Positions 31,602-42,800 of a stretch of DNA of 64,000 nt are shown piece after piece (positions within the stretch are counted from its first letter, which is position 1; each line of letters starts with the position of its first letter). The stretch spans positions 52,818,069-52,882,068 of the forward strand of contig OY747712.1 in NCBI GenBank assembly GCA_963556495.2, written 5' to 3'. This DNA is from Valencia hispanica (Eukaryota; Chordata; Actinopteri; Cyprinodontiformes; Valenciidae). A program made the translations under genes and the position numbers. The notes below the pieces were generated by a model. The model was given only the letters and a program-made list of their open reading frames with translations. It had not been told where the DNA came from and searched no databases.

Positions 31602-32486
31602 AGGAGGGGTGGCATGTAAAATTCACTTTTTAAAGCTTTTCATCACCTTCTTATGCCATTCCCCCCTTAAAAACATGCCTAAAGTGTTTCTTAGGTTTAT
31701 TTATGTATGTTTGAGTTATAACTATAAACTCTCGTGGCCGCCATGTTGAGCACTGAACGCCAGGGTCCTCCTAGGAACGCCCCTAAATTTTGATTACCGC
31801 CCACGTCTCTCCACAGCCCTCCCTCCTCCGCTCCCAGAGCACTAAAGCAGAGCGTCGTCAGCAGCAATCAGGTAGCAACCATTCTACATACATTTGTATT
31901 TTTAAAAAAAATTAAACATAGACTGATTTTATTGCAAAAAGGAATTGCATTCGGATGGCTTCATGTTTACAAGTTTTGTTACTACAGATATTAATAACTT
32001 GGGGAAAAAAAGTAACAAGTTCGATTTTTCTTGTGAATGAAACATCAATATTTTACCAAGCAGACACATCTTGAACGAGCTGCTGAACACACTCCGGTTC
32101 ATTCAATATTTCACTTTCAGGGTCAGAGACGGGATCAAATGCATATGCTTGTACCAAGTCCTGCGTGGCCATAGTAAACCCAAAGATATGCCTATCTTCC
32201 AAAAGTCCGGCGCACCGATGCTACAGTACTGTAATGCTTCATCCCCATGAGACTGGAGAATGTTGTGATGACGCTGACGGCAGCGTGTTGAAGGGGTGTG
32301 TCCGAGACTCTTAAAGAGACATGCAGCTAATTTCAAGGAGTTCAGTGCTGACATGCTGTGAGTGCAAAATGTCAAATAGGTAGTATAAATCATTTATTGA
32401 ACTTACAGATCTATTTCAGGAAAATTATTTATGTACTGGACCTCAGAATTGCTCTTTCTGCATATGAAGAACGTGCCACCCCCCCT
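31602..32486 (-). mobile_element. TTAA-flanked Kolobok/T2-like DNA element
   Basis: The element is bounded by TTAA (31598-31601 and 32487-32490) and by inverted ends AGGAGGGGTGGCATG and, on the opposite strand, AGGGGGGGTGGCACG. TTAA followed by AGG-purines is the end type of T2/Kolobok transposons; piggyBac also uses TTAA but has C-rich ends. At 885 bases it is too short for a transposase. It keeps one short coding exon on the minus strand (32057-32172), which suggests derivation from a larger autonomous element by internal deletion. Confidence 0.75.
32057..32172 (-). pseudogene. Short acidic first exon inside the TTAA element
   Basis: The ATG at 32170-32172 begins MATQDLVQAYAFDPVSDPES and runs to DVSAW, where GTAAAA provides a splice donor (after 32057). 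The pattern Y-x-F-D/E-P followed by acidic residues and a tryptophan at the splice point resembles the first exon of fish proteins that carry a P2X7-C-terminal-like zinc-binding domain (W-C-x-C-G-x-C). No second exon is present here. The match is a resemblance from memory of that protein class and needs a search. Confidence 0.45.
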
Positions 32487-32596
32487 TTAAATATGTACTT
32501 GGGATATAAAGTATGGTGTGGCGGACCACCAGGAGGCTCCACTCACACCCACAGAACAGGACGTTTGGATTTAAAAAATTTATGACTTGGTGTGCG

Positions 32597-34010
32597 GTTA
32601 TCACCAGGTTCCGGTTCGTGCGGAGGATATCCCCAAGACAGCTGTATTTACTCCATTTGACCTTTTTTGAGTTTTTACGGTGGCCTTTCGGTCTTAAAGG
32701 CGCCGCCCAAACTTTCCAGCGGTTGACGGATTCAGTCTTGCGCAGGTTGTCATTCATTTTCGTCTATCTGGATGACATCCTGGTGGCCAACAGCTCTACC
32801 GAACAGCACGTCCCACTTACGTCAGGTTTTTCAACGCCTAATCGTCAACAGAGCAAAATGCCAGTTCGGGTTGCCAGTCAGGGAGTTGCAGGCTCTATCT
32901 GGCTACACGGCATTTCCAGTTTTTCCTCGAGGGCCGCCCATTTACTGCCTACGTTGACCACAAGCCCTTAGTATTTGCCACGTCTAAAATCTCTGACCCC
33001 TGGTCTGGATGTCAACAGCGCCACCTTGCTGCTGTCTGAGTTTACAAAAAGCATTCAGTATGTGGCTGGCAAATCCAACTTGGCTGACTGTCTGTCCCAT
33101 GCACTGGTCTCTCCAGTTTATGTGGGGATTGATTTATCTGCTATGGCTGCAGATCAGTGCAGTGATGCTGATATCCTTAAGCTGCAGTCTGAGCCTACCA
33201 GCTTTACGTTGGAAGAAACAGGTGCAGGAAGGTGGTCCTCATCTGCTATGTGACATTTCTACTGACGGTCCCCGCCCTCTGGTTCCTCCTTTGTGGTGCT
33301 GCTACGTTTTTGACGCTCTCACATCTGGGTGTTCGTGCCTCAGTGAAACTGGTCAGTTTGGCCCAGATTGCGGAAAGATATGAAGGAATGGGCTGCAGCA
33401 TGTGTCCAGTACCAGAGTGCCAAGGTTCATAAGCACACAAAAGCACCTTTTGAACCATTCCCCATTCCCAGTCGGAGGTTTGATCATGTCCATGTAGACC
33501 TAGTGGATCCTTTGCCTCCATTGCAGGGTTTCACTCATCTCCTGACCGTGATCGACCGTGCCACCAGGTGGCCAGAAGTGGTTCCGCTGGCATCCACAAT
33601 CTGCAGTGGTGGCTTGGGCGTTTTTATCAACCTGGGTTGCACGTCTTGCCCCCCCTTAAGACATTAACTTTGACAGAGGACCACAGTTTGTGTCTGAGCT
33701 TTGGTCCACCATGGCTGATGGCCTGGGGGTCAAGATCCACCGTACCACTGCATACAATCCACAAGCTAATGGGTTATGCGAGCGGTTTCACAGGTCATTA
33801 AAAGCTGCGCTTCGTGCTGTTCTAACCGATGGCAACTGGATTGACCTCCTCCCATGGGTTATGCTTGGGTTGCGGTCCACAGCTAAAGAGGACCTTGGTG
33901 CTTCCCCAGCTGAACTGGTTTTAGGTCAGCCGGTACTTGTTCCAGGCATGTTTTTTTTTTCGCGTTCCTGGTCCTGTACTTCATTGTTTGCCCCAGTCAT
34001 TTGTCCAACA
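32597..34010 (+). pseudogene. pol: Ty3/Gypsy retrotransposon pol fragment
   Basis: Pieces in several frames give a degraded Gypsy-type polyprotein. The RT palm reads YHQVPVRAEDIPKTAVFTPF, then LRWPFGLKGAAQTFQRL and FVYLDDILVAN (catalytic YLDD). A short remnant of RNase H follows (VDHKPLVFATSKISD). The integrase has the zinc-site end near 33,370-33,440, the HVDLVDPLPPL core start, PQANGLCERFHRSLK with the catalytic E, and LPWVMLGLRSTAKEDLG. Frameshifts and deletions lie near 32,690, 32,830, 32,975, 33,620 and 33,660. No LTRs are recognisable at either side. Confidence 0.88.
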
Positions 34011-34316
34011 GCACTTAACGTCTTCTAAGTTTGCCCTTTCAGGATCCTCGAACCTGGCCCTAAGCACTTACCGTTACACTTACCGTTGTTCAGTGTCATG
34101 TCGGAGTTGAGATAAAGAGGTGATCGAACCTAGCTCCTTTGTGTCGTTCATTTATTCCTCCACATTGGAAAAGTATTATGTAGGTAATAAAAAAATATTT
34201 CTTATGGTTAATCCTTTTAATTTCTCTCTTTTTCAGTTTTTGCCTGAAAGGGCGCTCCAGTATTCAATTACCGTAATCCACCATATATACGCGAAGCTCT
34301 CTCCCTCTTTATTCTG
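34011..34316. other. Spacer between Gypsy fragment and the MAST 3' end
   Basis: No gene seen. A TTTATT (AATAAA on the minus strand) near 34310 is a possible last poly(A) signal of the MAST transcript. Confidence 0.35.
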
Positions 34317-36056
34317 ACATTTCACAAATACAAAAAAATATATTTATTGATGTGAAACAAAAACAAAAAAAATGTACTCTGATTTTATGTTTGACAGTAA
34401 AGAAAGTGTTTTTCTGAAGTGTATGTAAATATCTGGTTTCAACTGTAAGTATTCATTCATTAGGGGAAAAAACCACAGCTTCATCTAAGCACAATAAATA
34501 TAAAATGAGGAAGAGATGACAGGGTAAAAGATTTGTTTCATCCAGGACTTGAGTCCTTTTCAATTAATTTATTTCAAGCACTTAATATTTAACAATGCCA
34601 AACCAGTCTGAAGCAGACAGCCATGTGGTACACAGGAACAGATTTAATTCACCAACATACAAGTGGAAAAGTTCTGTGTGACATAAGAAAGTGTTCCAGA
34701 TACAAGCAGACTGCTGTGATACTGATGCACCAAAGAAAAAGAAAAAAAGATTTCAAATACAGATGGATTAACATGTCATGGATACTGCACTGCAAGAACT
34801 TCTGATGACAGCTCCCACCAACACACATTCCCACCCTTCAACACCGTGTGGAAAAAAACTAAGGTTTCTTTAATCCTGAACCATTTGAAGCTTTTTTTTA
34901 TTAACCCCACAAGTTAATGTGCCTTTACCCGGGAAACAACTCTGTTCATTCAATAGTGGAGATAGGACTAATGAAACACTTTCTGAATGAAAAGAAAACA
35001 GGATCATGGAGAAAATTCGACCAAGTCCCATGTGTTAACATATACAGAACATTTTAATCTGAATTAATGTCTCAGGATGGTGAGTGACCTTTAAAATGAT
35101 TTACACCTAAAGTAACTGTAGAAAAACAGATGGGACAGAAATTTAATGGCAAAGGGAGACCGATTTCATCTGACTCCATCTACTCTCACAAGGCCACAGA
35201 ACACCACCTTAACACAGCTGCTTTTAAGGTCCACCATCATTTATACAGTATAAGTCCATAGCATAGGTTATTATTAGCACTGAAACAAGACAGTTCCATA
35301 TCAAAATATACAAAAAGTTCACCTGGTCCTTCATCCACCTGTGGAGAACCAGGACAACTCCACACATTCCTGTTCAAAAAAGTAAACAATTTTTCATAAA
35401 GCACATTAAAAACTCAATAAAAGCCAACAGCCATGTTTGTTTATGGCAGCAATGCATGAGAAGCAGGCTGGAAGCACCAACAGCAGCTCCCTCAGAGTTT
35501 CAGCCCTGGCTAACAGTGAGAGGTGGAGGAGCCCATGTTTCCATGATGCCTTCATCTACAGTACCTCTTTACAAATGAATGATCGGGTTAAACGAAGCTT
35601 TGGCAACAACGCTACGCCTCCAGATACCATACGGTGATGCATACACAGTGTTCAGGAATAACAGGGTGTTAGCCAACAGATGTATTAAAGGAGGATGCAG
35701 AAAGCATGATGTGACATTCTACAGATGGTACATGTGAAAATAAGAAGTTCTTTTTAAAAGCTTCCTCTCTCTCTCCTGTCTCTGACTGTTGGCCAACATT
35801 TTGCTTTTTGGCTGAAGCATCCCCGCTCTTAAAAAAGAAAGAAAGAGAAACACGCCTAAAAGGCCATAAATAAGTTTCTTCAATGAAAATAAACTATTTA
35901 CAGAGTTACAGGCGCCACAGTGATCTGAGAACTAAGAGAGGAATAAACAGTTCAGCAGTCAGTGTTTGAGGGCGGCAGATCTCTGATGGAATATTCTCGA
36001 CTTGGTCAGTTTTTTGGATTCATCCAAGGCCATCGAATGGATCCTTTGGGAAAAAA
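34317..36056 (-). other. mast: Probable 3' UTR of the MAST-family gene
   Basis: This is the sequence downstream of the MAST stop codon on the minus strand. It is free of recognisable transposon coding sequence, unlike almost everything else in the window. AATAAA hexamers on the minus strand occur near 34310, 34345, 34570 and 34897. Any of these may end the transcript, so the outer limit is uncertain. Confidence 0.5.
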
Positions 36057-36916
36057 CTAAAACCCTTCTTTGCCTTTACTCTTTGCTTTCTGCTGAGTGG
36101 TACACTGAGCTCCACTTCCTGTTGGTTTCCCTCTGGGTTCAGGCTGGGAAGGCTTGATCCAGGATATTTTGGATGCTTCCGGCTGGGTGACAGGAGGCTT
36201 TGGACTCGCTGTCTCATCCATCTCCTCCAGGTCAAAGTTTAATTCCTGCACTGCCTCCTGCTTCTTAAACGAATCCCTGCGCTCTGACAGAGCCAGCTTT
36301 CTCATCACCTCCTTGGGACGGTGGCTGCTTCCCCGGTGTTGAGGCGAGCCGGCCGGCCGTTGGTGGTTACCGCCTCCACCAACCGGGTCGTGGGACTCCC
36401 TGTGCCCCCCGATGCTCAGCCCCTGGCGACCGTGCTCACCTACACACACGAATCTCGTTGTGGTGTCCCCTTCTTCATCTTCCAGTCCTTCCCCTTCAGA
36501 TAGAGGCATCTCCATGGTGTGTCGGCGGGTACTGTATGCCTTCCTGTCTCCATGGTAACCTCCCTTACCAGTCTTTTCTCCGGTCAGCTTCTCTGCTGAC
36601 TGTACCCGCTTGAGCAAGGGTGAGCGCGGTGGTTCTATGCTGCGGGGACGCACAGAGTGACGAGCAACAGTGGGAGGGGATAACGTCTTCCCGTGGAACC
36701 CGTGGAGGGATTTGGGATGGTTCTGGAGACAGGATGGAGAGCACTGAGGGGAGAGAGGCTGAGGTGGTGGGATGCAGGCCAGAGGCGAAGGAGGGATGCT
36801 GCTGGTGGACTTGCAGCGACCAGCTTTGGTGTAGCGGCCGTGAACATGAAGGGAGCTGGGACGAGCCTGAGGTACCGGTGAGTTGGGGGAACTGGAACAA
36901 GGAGACGAACTGGAAT
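36057..36916 (-). CDS. mast: MAST last coding exon: proline/serine-rich C-terminal tail
   Basis: The acceptor (CCACCAG before 36916) leads into 286 codons ending with TAG at 36057-36059. The sequence is low-complexity and rich in Ser, Pro and Lys. It includes SSIPPSPLA, the conserved SPLLKRVQSAEKL block, ALSERRDSFKKQEAVQE and the basic end QQKAKSKGKEGF. The SPLLKRVQSAEKL region is conserved across MAST1-4; the rest varies. It is probably unstructured and a target for phosphorylation and 14-3-3 binding. The exon starts in phase 1, completing a codon begun in the previous exon. Confidence 0.9.
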
Positions 36917-37003
36917 CTGGTGGAAAAAGTCAACAATAGAAGAAGTTCAGGTTGAGCAGAAATGGTTCCTCTACAACAAACTTCAACAGACTTAATCTCC
37001 CAC

Positions 37004-37188
37004 CTCCAGAGTGGTCAGGGGCTGGGGAGGGACATGGTGTGGAAGGCCCAGGGGAGAGACTCTGGGTGGGGGAACCGGAAAGGCTGTCGCTGGACGACTG
37101 GGGGAAGCCAGAGGAGAAGCTGCGGCTGCTCTGCATCGGGGGAAGAGCTGTGTGCTTCGATAGCTTCTTAAAGATGCGACGCCTAGTA
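37004..37188 (-). CDS. mast: MAST exon after the PDZ domain, serine-rich
   Basis: The exon begins after CCCCCAG (acceptor) and ends at GGAG followed by GTGGGA (donor). It encodes TRRRIFKKLSKHTALPP and then a Ser-rich stretch with GSPTQSLSPGPSTPCPSPAP, as in MAST proteins downstream of PDZ. The phase agrees with both neighbours: two bases are supplied by the previous exon and one base is left over. The basic start may contact membranes or microtubules. Confidence 0.88.
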
Positions 37189-37300
37189 CTGGGGGAAAAC
37201 TTGGAGTTAAGGTGATAATTCTTTATTTCTAACGCTTCCTGAGACTTTCAGGTACCATACGTTGATGTAGATTCTCAGTCATGACAGGATATTCTTGAGA

Positions 37301-37811
37301 GTTTAAATAAAGGCAACTGGACTTTTCTTCTTGTCTTGAATACGTTTCGTCTCTCATCCAAGAGGCTTCTTCTTCCTGTTCAAGGTTGGTTTCACATGTT
37401 TTACATAGATGGCTTCTTTCACTCCCCTCTCAAACCATCTGTCTTCTCAGACAGAGGAGGTGGTTTGAGATTCCCCCTTTCCAACACACACAAAGCACCT
37501 TTGAGTTGCCTACCAAAGAAGTTTCACCAAAACTCACACATTGAGGCATGTGACCAAAACAGCACATAGTTACATAACTGGGGTCGTTTCACCGTTAAAG
37601 ACTCTTACATCACCAAGATTGCTTAGTGCTTAGAAGCTTACGCTACCCTAATAGCCTCGTTGGGTTTAACGATAGCCCCATTAGTGAGCCTTAACCATAG
37701 ATTTATAAATCTGATACTCCCAATCCAGTTTTCAGAACTGAAGAAGCCTCTTGGATGAGAGACGAAACATTTTCAAAACAACAAGAAAAGTCAGGTTGCT
37801 TTCATTTAAAC
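37301..37811. mobile_element. MITE-like foldback element filling a MAST intron
   Basis: Two 72-base arms (37301-37372 and 37740-37811) are inverted repeats of each other with about 88 percent identity; the inner 25 bases are identical. The loop of about 370 bases has no coding capacity. The element takes up most of the 656-base intron between exons 37845-37981 and 37004-37188. I did not recognise a clear target duplication, so the superfamily is open. Confidence 0.8.
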
Positions 37812-37844
37812 TTAAGATTTCCAGATACCATGGGAGTCACCCAC

Positions 37845-37981
37845 CTGTCCTGTCCATCCTTCTTCTTGCTCTTCTTGCTGCGCCTCACCATCTTGGCCTT
37901 GTAGCTGGCCTTCCTGGCAGGGCCCACCTTGATCGATGTGTTCTCCAGTGCAGTCGTTTGGAGAGTCACCTTGTTGCCGCT
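37845..37981 (-). CDS. mast: MAST exon: end of PDZ domain and basic linker
   Basis: The acceptor TTTTCAACAG and donor CAG/GTGGGT bound [20 protein letters not shown], the last strand of the PDZ fold, and a lysine/arginine-rich linker ([21 protein letters not shown]). The KxxSYKAKMxRRSK pattern is typical of MAST proteins. The donor lies only 33 bases from one arm of a MITE that fills the next intron. Confidence 0.92.
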
Positions 37982-39237
37982 CTGTTGAAAACAGTTGAGT
38001 GAAATCATTCCGTAGCCAATAGAAAGAAGTCTGCCTAAGCATTAAGTTAGAGACTGAGAGTTCTGATCTCCATGTCTTTGTTCTTGTTCTCATCACCTAC
38101 AGAGAACTGATGTTACCTAAAGAAGAGGCAGGTTTACACGGCAGGCTCTGCACTAAGTACTCATACGCCTTCAGCTTGTTTTATTACCACTAACTAAGAT
38201 TTCATGTGATAGACCAACAGAAGGTAAGACAAAACCAAAAGGAGAAAGGAAACATGGTCTTCAAATTTTTGAAACAAACAAATGTTCACTAGATCAGTAG
38301 TTTAGTGGTGCACACAGGACTACCAGGCATAATGGAGGAACGTGGACTCATTCGAGGAAGGGAAAGTCAAAGCTTTACACAGAGGGCAGATTGGTTAAAC
38401 TATTTTTACTTCATTTATACATTTTGCTTTAACATGATAAAAATGTTCTAATTAGAATAAGAGCTTAGGTTATTTTGGTGGAAAGGTCATGATAAAATCT
38501 TTATCCTCCAGCAATCTTGACAAAAGGTTCGATCATTGATCACAAACTAATTAATATCAAATAAAGAATATGCATTTTAGAAATGATGTAAAAGATTTTA
38601 AAAAACAAAACAAAAAGAAACAGGACATGTTAGCCAACATGCTGGCTGTTGATGCTGAACTAAGAGGCGTGGTCACCACCCCCATTTTTATTTTGTGGGT
38701 CAAACACCGGGTGAGCAACCAAGATCAATTCAAGATTCGTAATTAAGAATTTAGTGTAACAAAATAAAGGAGAGCATAAATCTATATTATATTATATATT
38801 ATATTATATTAATGGGGTATAAACCATAATTGGTGGTTAACATCAAACAAAAAAGGTTCATGACGGCTCCTAAATGATAGGCTTCTTTGGTGAACGACAC
38901 TGATCCTGAATCAGTGCAAATATCCCACCTGAATGTCCATCATTTAAAAAGATCTGACACTTACTGAAACAGATAAAGAAGCCAGTTGATTCTGTTGACT
39001 TGGATGTATAAAGACTGAGCTAGAATGAAAATAGGGCAGGAATTTTAACTGATTCAAGGTTTTCCATGTTCTTGGTAAATGACTCCCATCTCACTATTAA
39101 CCAGCCTGTGTGACTCCAGGCTCTGCACTGCTTTCATTCTCTCCTCCATGTTCATTGCGTAGTTTAAAATGACTGATCAGATTTGAAACTGGCAGTATTA
39201 GAAAATCTGGACCGTGGCGTCCAGAGGAAAACAAGAC
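37982..39237. other. MAST intron sequence without recognised elements
   Basis: No gene or transposon signature is visible. A TATAT/TATTA-rich simple repeat lies near 38783-38815. Confidence 0.5.
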
Positions 39238-39792
39238 ATGTAAGGCCTGGATCACACGGTAGGATTTAAAAATTGGCCCAAGGGTTTCAGACCACACACA
39301 CACACGGCGATAAAAAGAATCCGGGATATTCCTATTCTGGTCCTACAGCGTGTGGTAGTGGGTGGCCACACGGCGATGACGATTTTACTCACAAACATTC
39401 CCACCTCAGACGGAAAATCTCACCAAACCTCATGATATAAAACCTGACTAAAGCCAAAAGGGTAAATAAAAATGGATGACGAGGCTTTGGCAATAGTTTG
39501 TGGAGTAGTTAACAGAAAAACTAAAGAAATCCTGGCATTGGATGAAGGAGTGGACACAGCAGGAGCTCTACTTTCTATACAAAGATATGGAGGTGATTAT
39601 TGCTTGTTTTCACTGGGAAACGTCATTATACACACGGGTGCACATAACTGGTATGCAGGTACACATGGGTGACAAAATTCAGGAATGCGTAATGCGACTA
39701 GTGTTACTCCGCGCCTTTGCAAACTTAACCAATCTTTTCATCTAACCTTACACATGACATGTTGCTTGTCAACTAAGTTATACTGTCAGAGA

Positions 39793-41290
39793 TGTCCAAA
39801 AAGCAACAGACATTAAGCAGCTTCTTTGGCGTTTCGCCACCTACGAAGAAATGTCAACTGGAGTCAGAGCCGAAAAAGACTTTTTCTATTACCAGCCATT
39901 AAAATGCAACTGGCTACAAGTGATAACAGTGACTTGCAGCATATCTGCACAGAACATTTTCAGTGCTTTCTGTCAAATATGTTTGACATTGGCAACATTT
40001 TGAAGACCATTGGAGAATTTAAGGATGAACTCATGTTGACCATTGGACAATTCATGCTTCTGCTTGATGGTAAAGGCCACAGGGCACACACTGTTTCTAA
40101 TGCTGATGCTGACAGAGACAAGACAAAGTTACTCAGGGGGTTAATTGAAGAGTTTGAAATCAGATATGACCCACTTAAAGCTGCAGTCCGGAGTATTTGA
40201 GGGAGAGAGATTTTTTTGAATCTGATGTACCAAGGCCCCTCCCAAAACATTCCCCCCTCCCCTTCCCTTCCGCAGCAGTTGTACACGTGCATCACCTGTG
40301 TCGACACAGTGAGTCAAAGAAGTAAGCAGCAAGCGTCTATTGAGCACCACCCGATTGTATTTTTGCTATGGACATTTTAGAGGACTGATGCTCTCTCACA
40401 ATATGGCGACTGTAAGCGAGAAGACACGGAGCGGTCTGTGTGCGCGGCCCCATGTTCACATGTTTGCACGATCCGCATACAAACTGATTAACAGCCGACA
40501 ATGCGGAAACTTGAATTCTATTGGCTAAATACATTCGGCACTCAGTATGAAATGCATAGGGGTCTATGGGAGGAAGGTGGGATTAAGAAGATTAACAAGT
40601 GTTGTGGAGCACTAGCCTTTTATCATAGTATTGAACCCCACTATCCTTTTAAAGATTTATAAGACTTTGATACATAAAACTATTCTCTGGACTGCAGCTT
40701 TAAATCATGTGATCACTTCTTAGTATTTGATCCTTCAACATGGCCTCGGGAAATGCAAGACCTCTACAGTTTCGGAAATGCAAAAGTTTGTAGCATTCTC
40801 AAGAAATATGAGGCCACATTGCAACTTGACAAAGACACCACTGTGACAGAATGGATGTGCTTAAAGCAGGTAGGAAAACCCCTTGGAGACTCTTCTGTGT
40901 ATGACTTGGTCCAAATAGGAAATACAAGTAGCCCAGATGCTCACTCCAACATCAACAAAATGGTTAAGCTGTCTCTTACACTGCCTTTAAGCAGTGCAGC
41001 TTGTGACACATCTCACATCTCAACATATTAAAAACCAAGTACAGATCTTGTCTGTCACATGCTCGTCTCTCAGTCCTGTTTAAGATACACCTGTCAAAGC
41101 AGACCACAGAGACATTTGGCCCAAAGCATGCTGTTGACCTGTGGATGGAGACAGCTAATCGGAGGCTCAACCAATGACAGGGAGGTGCATCTGCAACATC
41201 TTCAGCTACCATGCAGGGAGCTGAAGCAGAGGACAGTGGGGGTGACTCTGAGGAGGACAGTGAGGAAGACTGCATTTATTAAGACCACGC
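39793..41290 (+). pseudogene. hAT transposase remnant (ZNF862/KIAA1586-like type)
   Basis: The ATG near 39793 begins a short Lys/Gln-rich start with SSFFG. The frame then degenerates, and a central block (FDIGNILKTIGEFKDELM) follows a deletion. After the MITE, FDPSTWPREMQDLYSFGNA, VGKPLGDSSVYDLVQ and LPLSSAAC give the hATC dimerisation region, although the usual ERGFS residues after AAC are disrupted. Last recognisable coding sequence is near 41290. It is inactive. Confidence 0.75.
40179..40699. mobile_element. TTAA-flanked MITE, 521 bp
   Basis: TTAA at 40175-40178 and 40700-40703 bounds inverted ends AGCTGCAGTCCGGAG and AGCTGCAGTCCAGAG. There is no coding capacity. The AG start and TTAA target suit a Kolobok/T2-type non-autonomous element. 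It interrupts the hAT transposase remnant and is thus the youngest of three nested layers. Confidence 0.85.
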
Positions 41291-41351
41291 TACATATGGG
41301 ATGAGTACCAAACACCATCTCCTGGTGGTTATGTGCACCCCTGATTATACA

Positions 41352-41850
41352 CTTTGCTTTGACTGATCTCTGTTTCTATGGATTTGTGGACTGGGGTAAA
41401 GTGGGCCGACACTTTGAAATAATGTTACTCTTCTAAGGTGTATCGCTGCCTGTCACCTCGCTTTCTGATTGGCTACACGTCACATTCAACAGGCTGCATG
41501 CTCGTTTGTCCTCCCTCCCAACACACCACACGCTGTGATATGGAGCGCCACCATTGGCTGGCTGCTACCAGAGTATACCTCATCCTGTCTTGGACGGCTT
41601 GTACTGGAAACGGAATTCCCCCTCTGGGTTTAATAAAGTATTCATTCATTCAAGACAATCAAACATGTTGAAAAACCCTGATTTCTGATCGGAGCGGACT
41701 CAACGTCCTTCCGAGCAGAATAGAGTGCTCTAAACACACGGCAGGAATATCTTTATTTTAAGAGGCATCCCGATAATCGGGGTGTGTTGGAAGGGGAGAA
41801 TTGGGGCAAAATCGGCCTAAGGGTCCTGCTGTGTGAACCAGGCCTTACAT
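41352..41850 (+). other. Right part of the Harbinger-like element
   Basis: Non-coding. Near 41612-41650 it contains CCCTCTGGGTTTAATAAAGTATTCATTCATTC, which resembles a LINE 3' end of Rex1 type; I see no coding sequence attached to it. Confidence 0.4.
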
Positions 41851-42229
41851 ACGAAGAAGCTGGATGTGTCACATTCTGGAAAAGAAAAATCAGAGAGAGA
41901 GGGAGCCCCAAAAGTCCCATTTCTAAGGGTCAAAACTCAAAGGTTTCCCACCAACACTTCATATAACTGCTGCATGCTTAACAATTAAAAATAGGTGATA
42001 TACTAAATTATTAGAGCAACTGATTGTACCCAATTTATTCAGTTGCATACAGTCCTACATCTATCTAAACAGTGTTAATGTTAAAATATGACATGCAACT
42101 GGAACATAGTTAAACTAGACATTAATTCCTACATCTAAATTCAAGGTAAATGAGATACTTCATTATTACAGGAATAAGACATCATACACTGCATCATCTG
42201 TAGGAAGAAGTTCCATGTTCTCCCTGTAC
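41851..42229. other. MAST intron, nothing recognised
   Basis: AT-rich intron sequence up to the donor of exon 42230-42352. No element or conserved site seen. Confidence 0.5.
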
Positions 42230-42352
42230 CTTGAGCAGAAGCTCCACCACCTCAGTGTGGACCAGACCCTGGACCGACTCCCCATTGACGTGGGTGATGA
42301 GGTCTCCCGCCCTCAGGCCTGCCTCGTGTGCTGGGCTGCCATCCTCCACAGA
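42230..42352 (-). CDS. mast: MAST exon: middle of the PDZ domain
   Basis: Exactly 41 codons in phase 0, from [20 protein letters not shown] to VVELLLK, between TTCAG (acceptor) and GTACAG (donor). [14 protein letters not shown] is the canonical PDZ core, and [13 protein letters not shown] is the alpha-2 helix that lines the peptide groove. The histidine in LVHTEV is the class I specificity position. Confidence 0.95.
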
Positions 42353-42559
42353 CTGAACCCAAAAAGAACAGAACAGAGATATTTAGTCATGTATGAACAA
42401 CTACCTTCAGTTAGGAGGACTGTCGGGAGTCCTGAATAACCACTATTTCATTATATAAAACACACATCAAACCACAGAGGTGGGCTGGCACTGATTTTGA
42501 TATAGGATTTTAGATGCTACATTAAAATTTGACCAACATGCCTACAGTGGCAGTGAGAA

Positions 42560-42722
42560 GTTTACATACTGTATATGCTGCAACACAGACCGCTACAGCA
42601 AATCCTTCCTGCCCAGAGCCATCATCATCTACAACAACTCCTTAAAGAATTAATTATATGAGCTATACCAACACTTCATTTCCTTCTGGGATCAATAAAG
42701 TATTTTAGAATTGAATTGAATG
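42560..42722 (+). mobile_element. Rex1-like LINE 3' end
   Basis: The fragment reads the end of the Rex1 ORF (GACCGCTACAGCAAATCCTT, LPRAIIIYNNS) and then TTCTGGGATCAATAAAGTATTT with GAATTGAATTGAA repeats. It matches the 3' end of the minus-strand copy at 26745-26900. It lies in the MAST intron between exons 42230-42352 and 42801-43024. Confidence 0.82.
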
Positions 42723-42800
42723 TCAAAGTAACTTTGAACTTGAATAAACAAACAGATGCTGATGAGTTTGTGTAGAGGGATTTAGAGAACCGAGCCCTAC

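Larger units (their letters stand above)
39633..41343 (+). mobile_element. hAT transposon remnant with ATTATACA target duplication
   Basis: Ends CACGGGTGCACATAAC and the inverse of CAGGGGTGCACATAAC are flanked by ATTATACA at 39625-39632 and 41344-41351, an 8-bp duplication diagnostic of hAT. Coding remnants on the + strand start MSKKQQTLSSFFG at about 39793. They continue at 39826-40200 and 40753-41031, where LSLTLPLSSAACD is the hAT C-terminal dimerisation motif. A large internal deletion lies after the N-terminus, and a TTAA-flanked MITE splits the rest. Confidence 0.9.
39238..41850 (+). mobile_element. PIF/Harbinger-like DNA transposon, host of a hAT insertion
   Basis: Outer ends read ATGTAAGGCCTGGATCACAC at 39238 and its near-perfect inverse at 41831-41850. 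Inside the left end, 39472-39740 encodes MDDEALAIVCGVV, then after a frame change KKSWHWMKEWTQQELYFL, similar to the N-terminus of HARBI1-type transposases. If the TIR starts at GGCCTGG the flanks are TAA and TTA, close to the expected 3-base TWA duplication. Most of the transposase is gone. Confidence 0.55.

Noticed and set aside
31602..32486. piggyBac assignment for the TTAA-flanked element
   Set aside because: TTAA fits, but piggyBac ends begin with C-rich sequence; these begin AGG, as in T2/Kolobok.
41438..41671. 77-codon frame near a Rex1-like 3' end
   Set aside because: No similarity to LINE ORFs or host proteins; lies in the non-coding right part of the Harbinger-like element.
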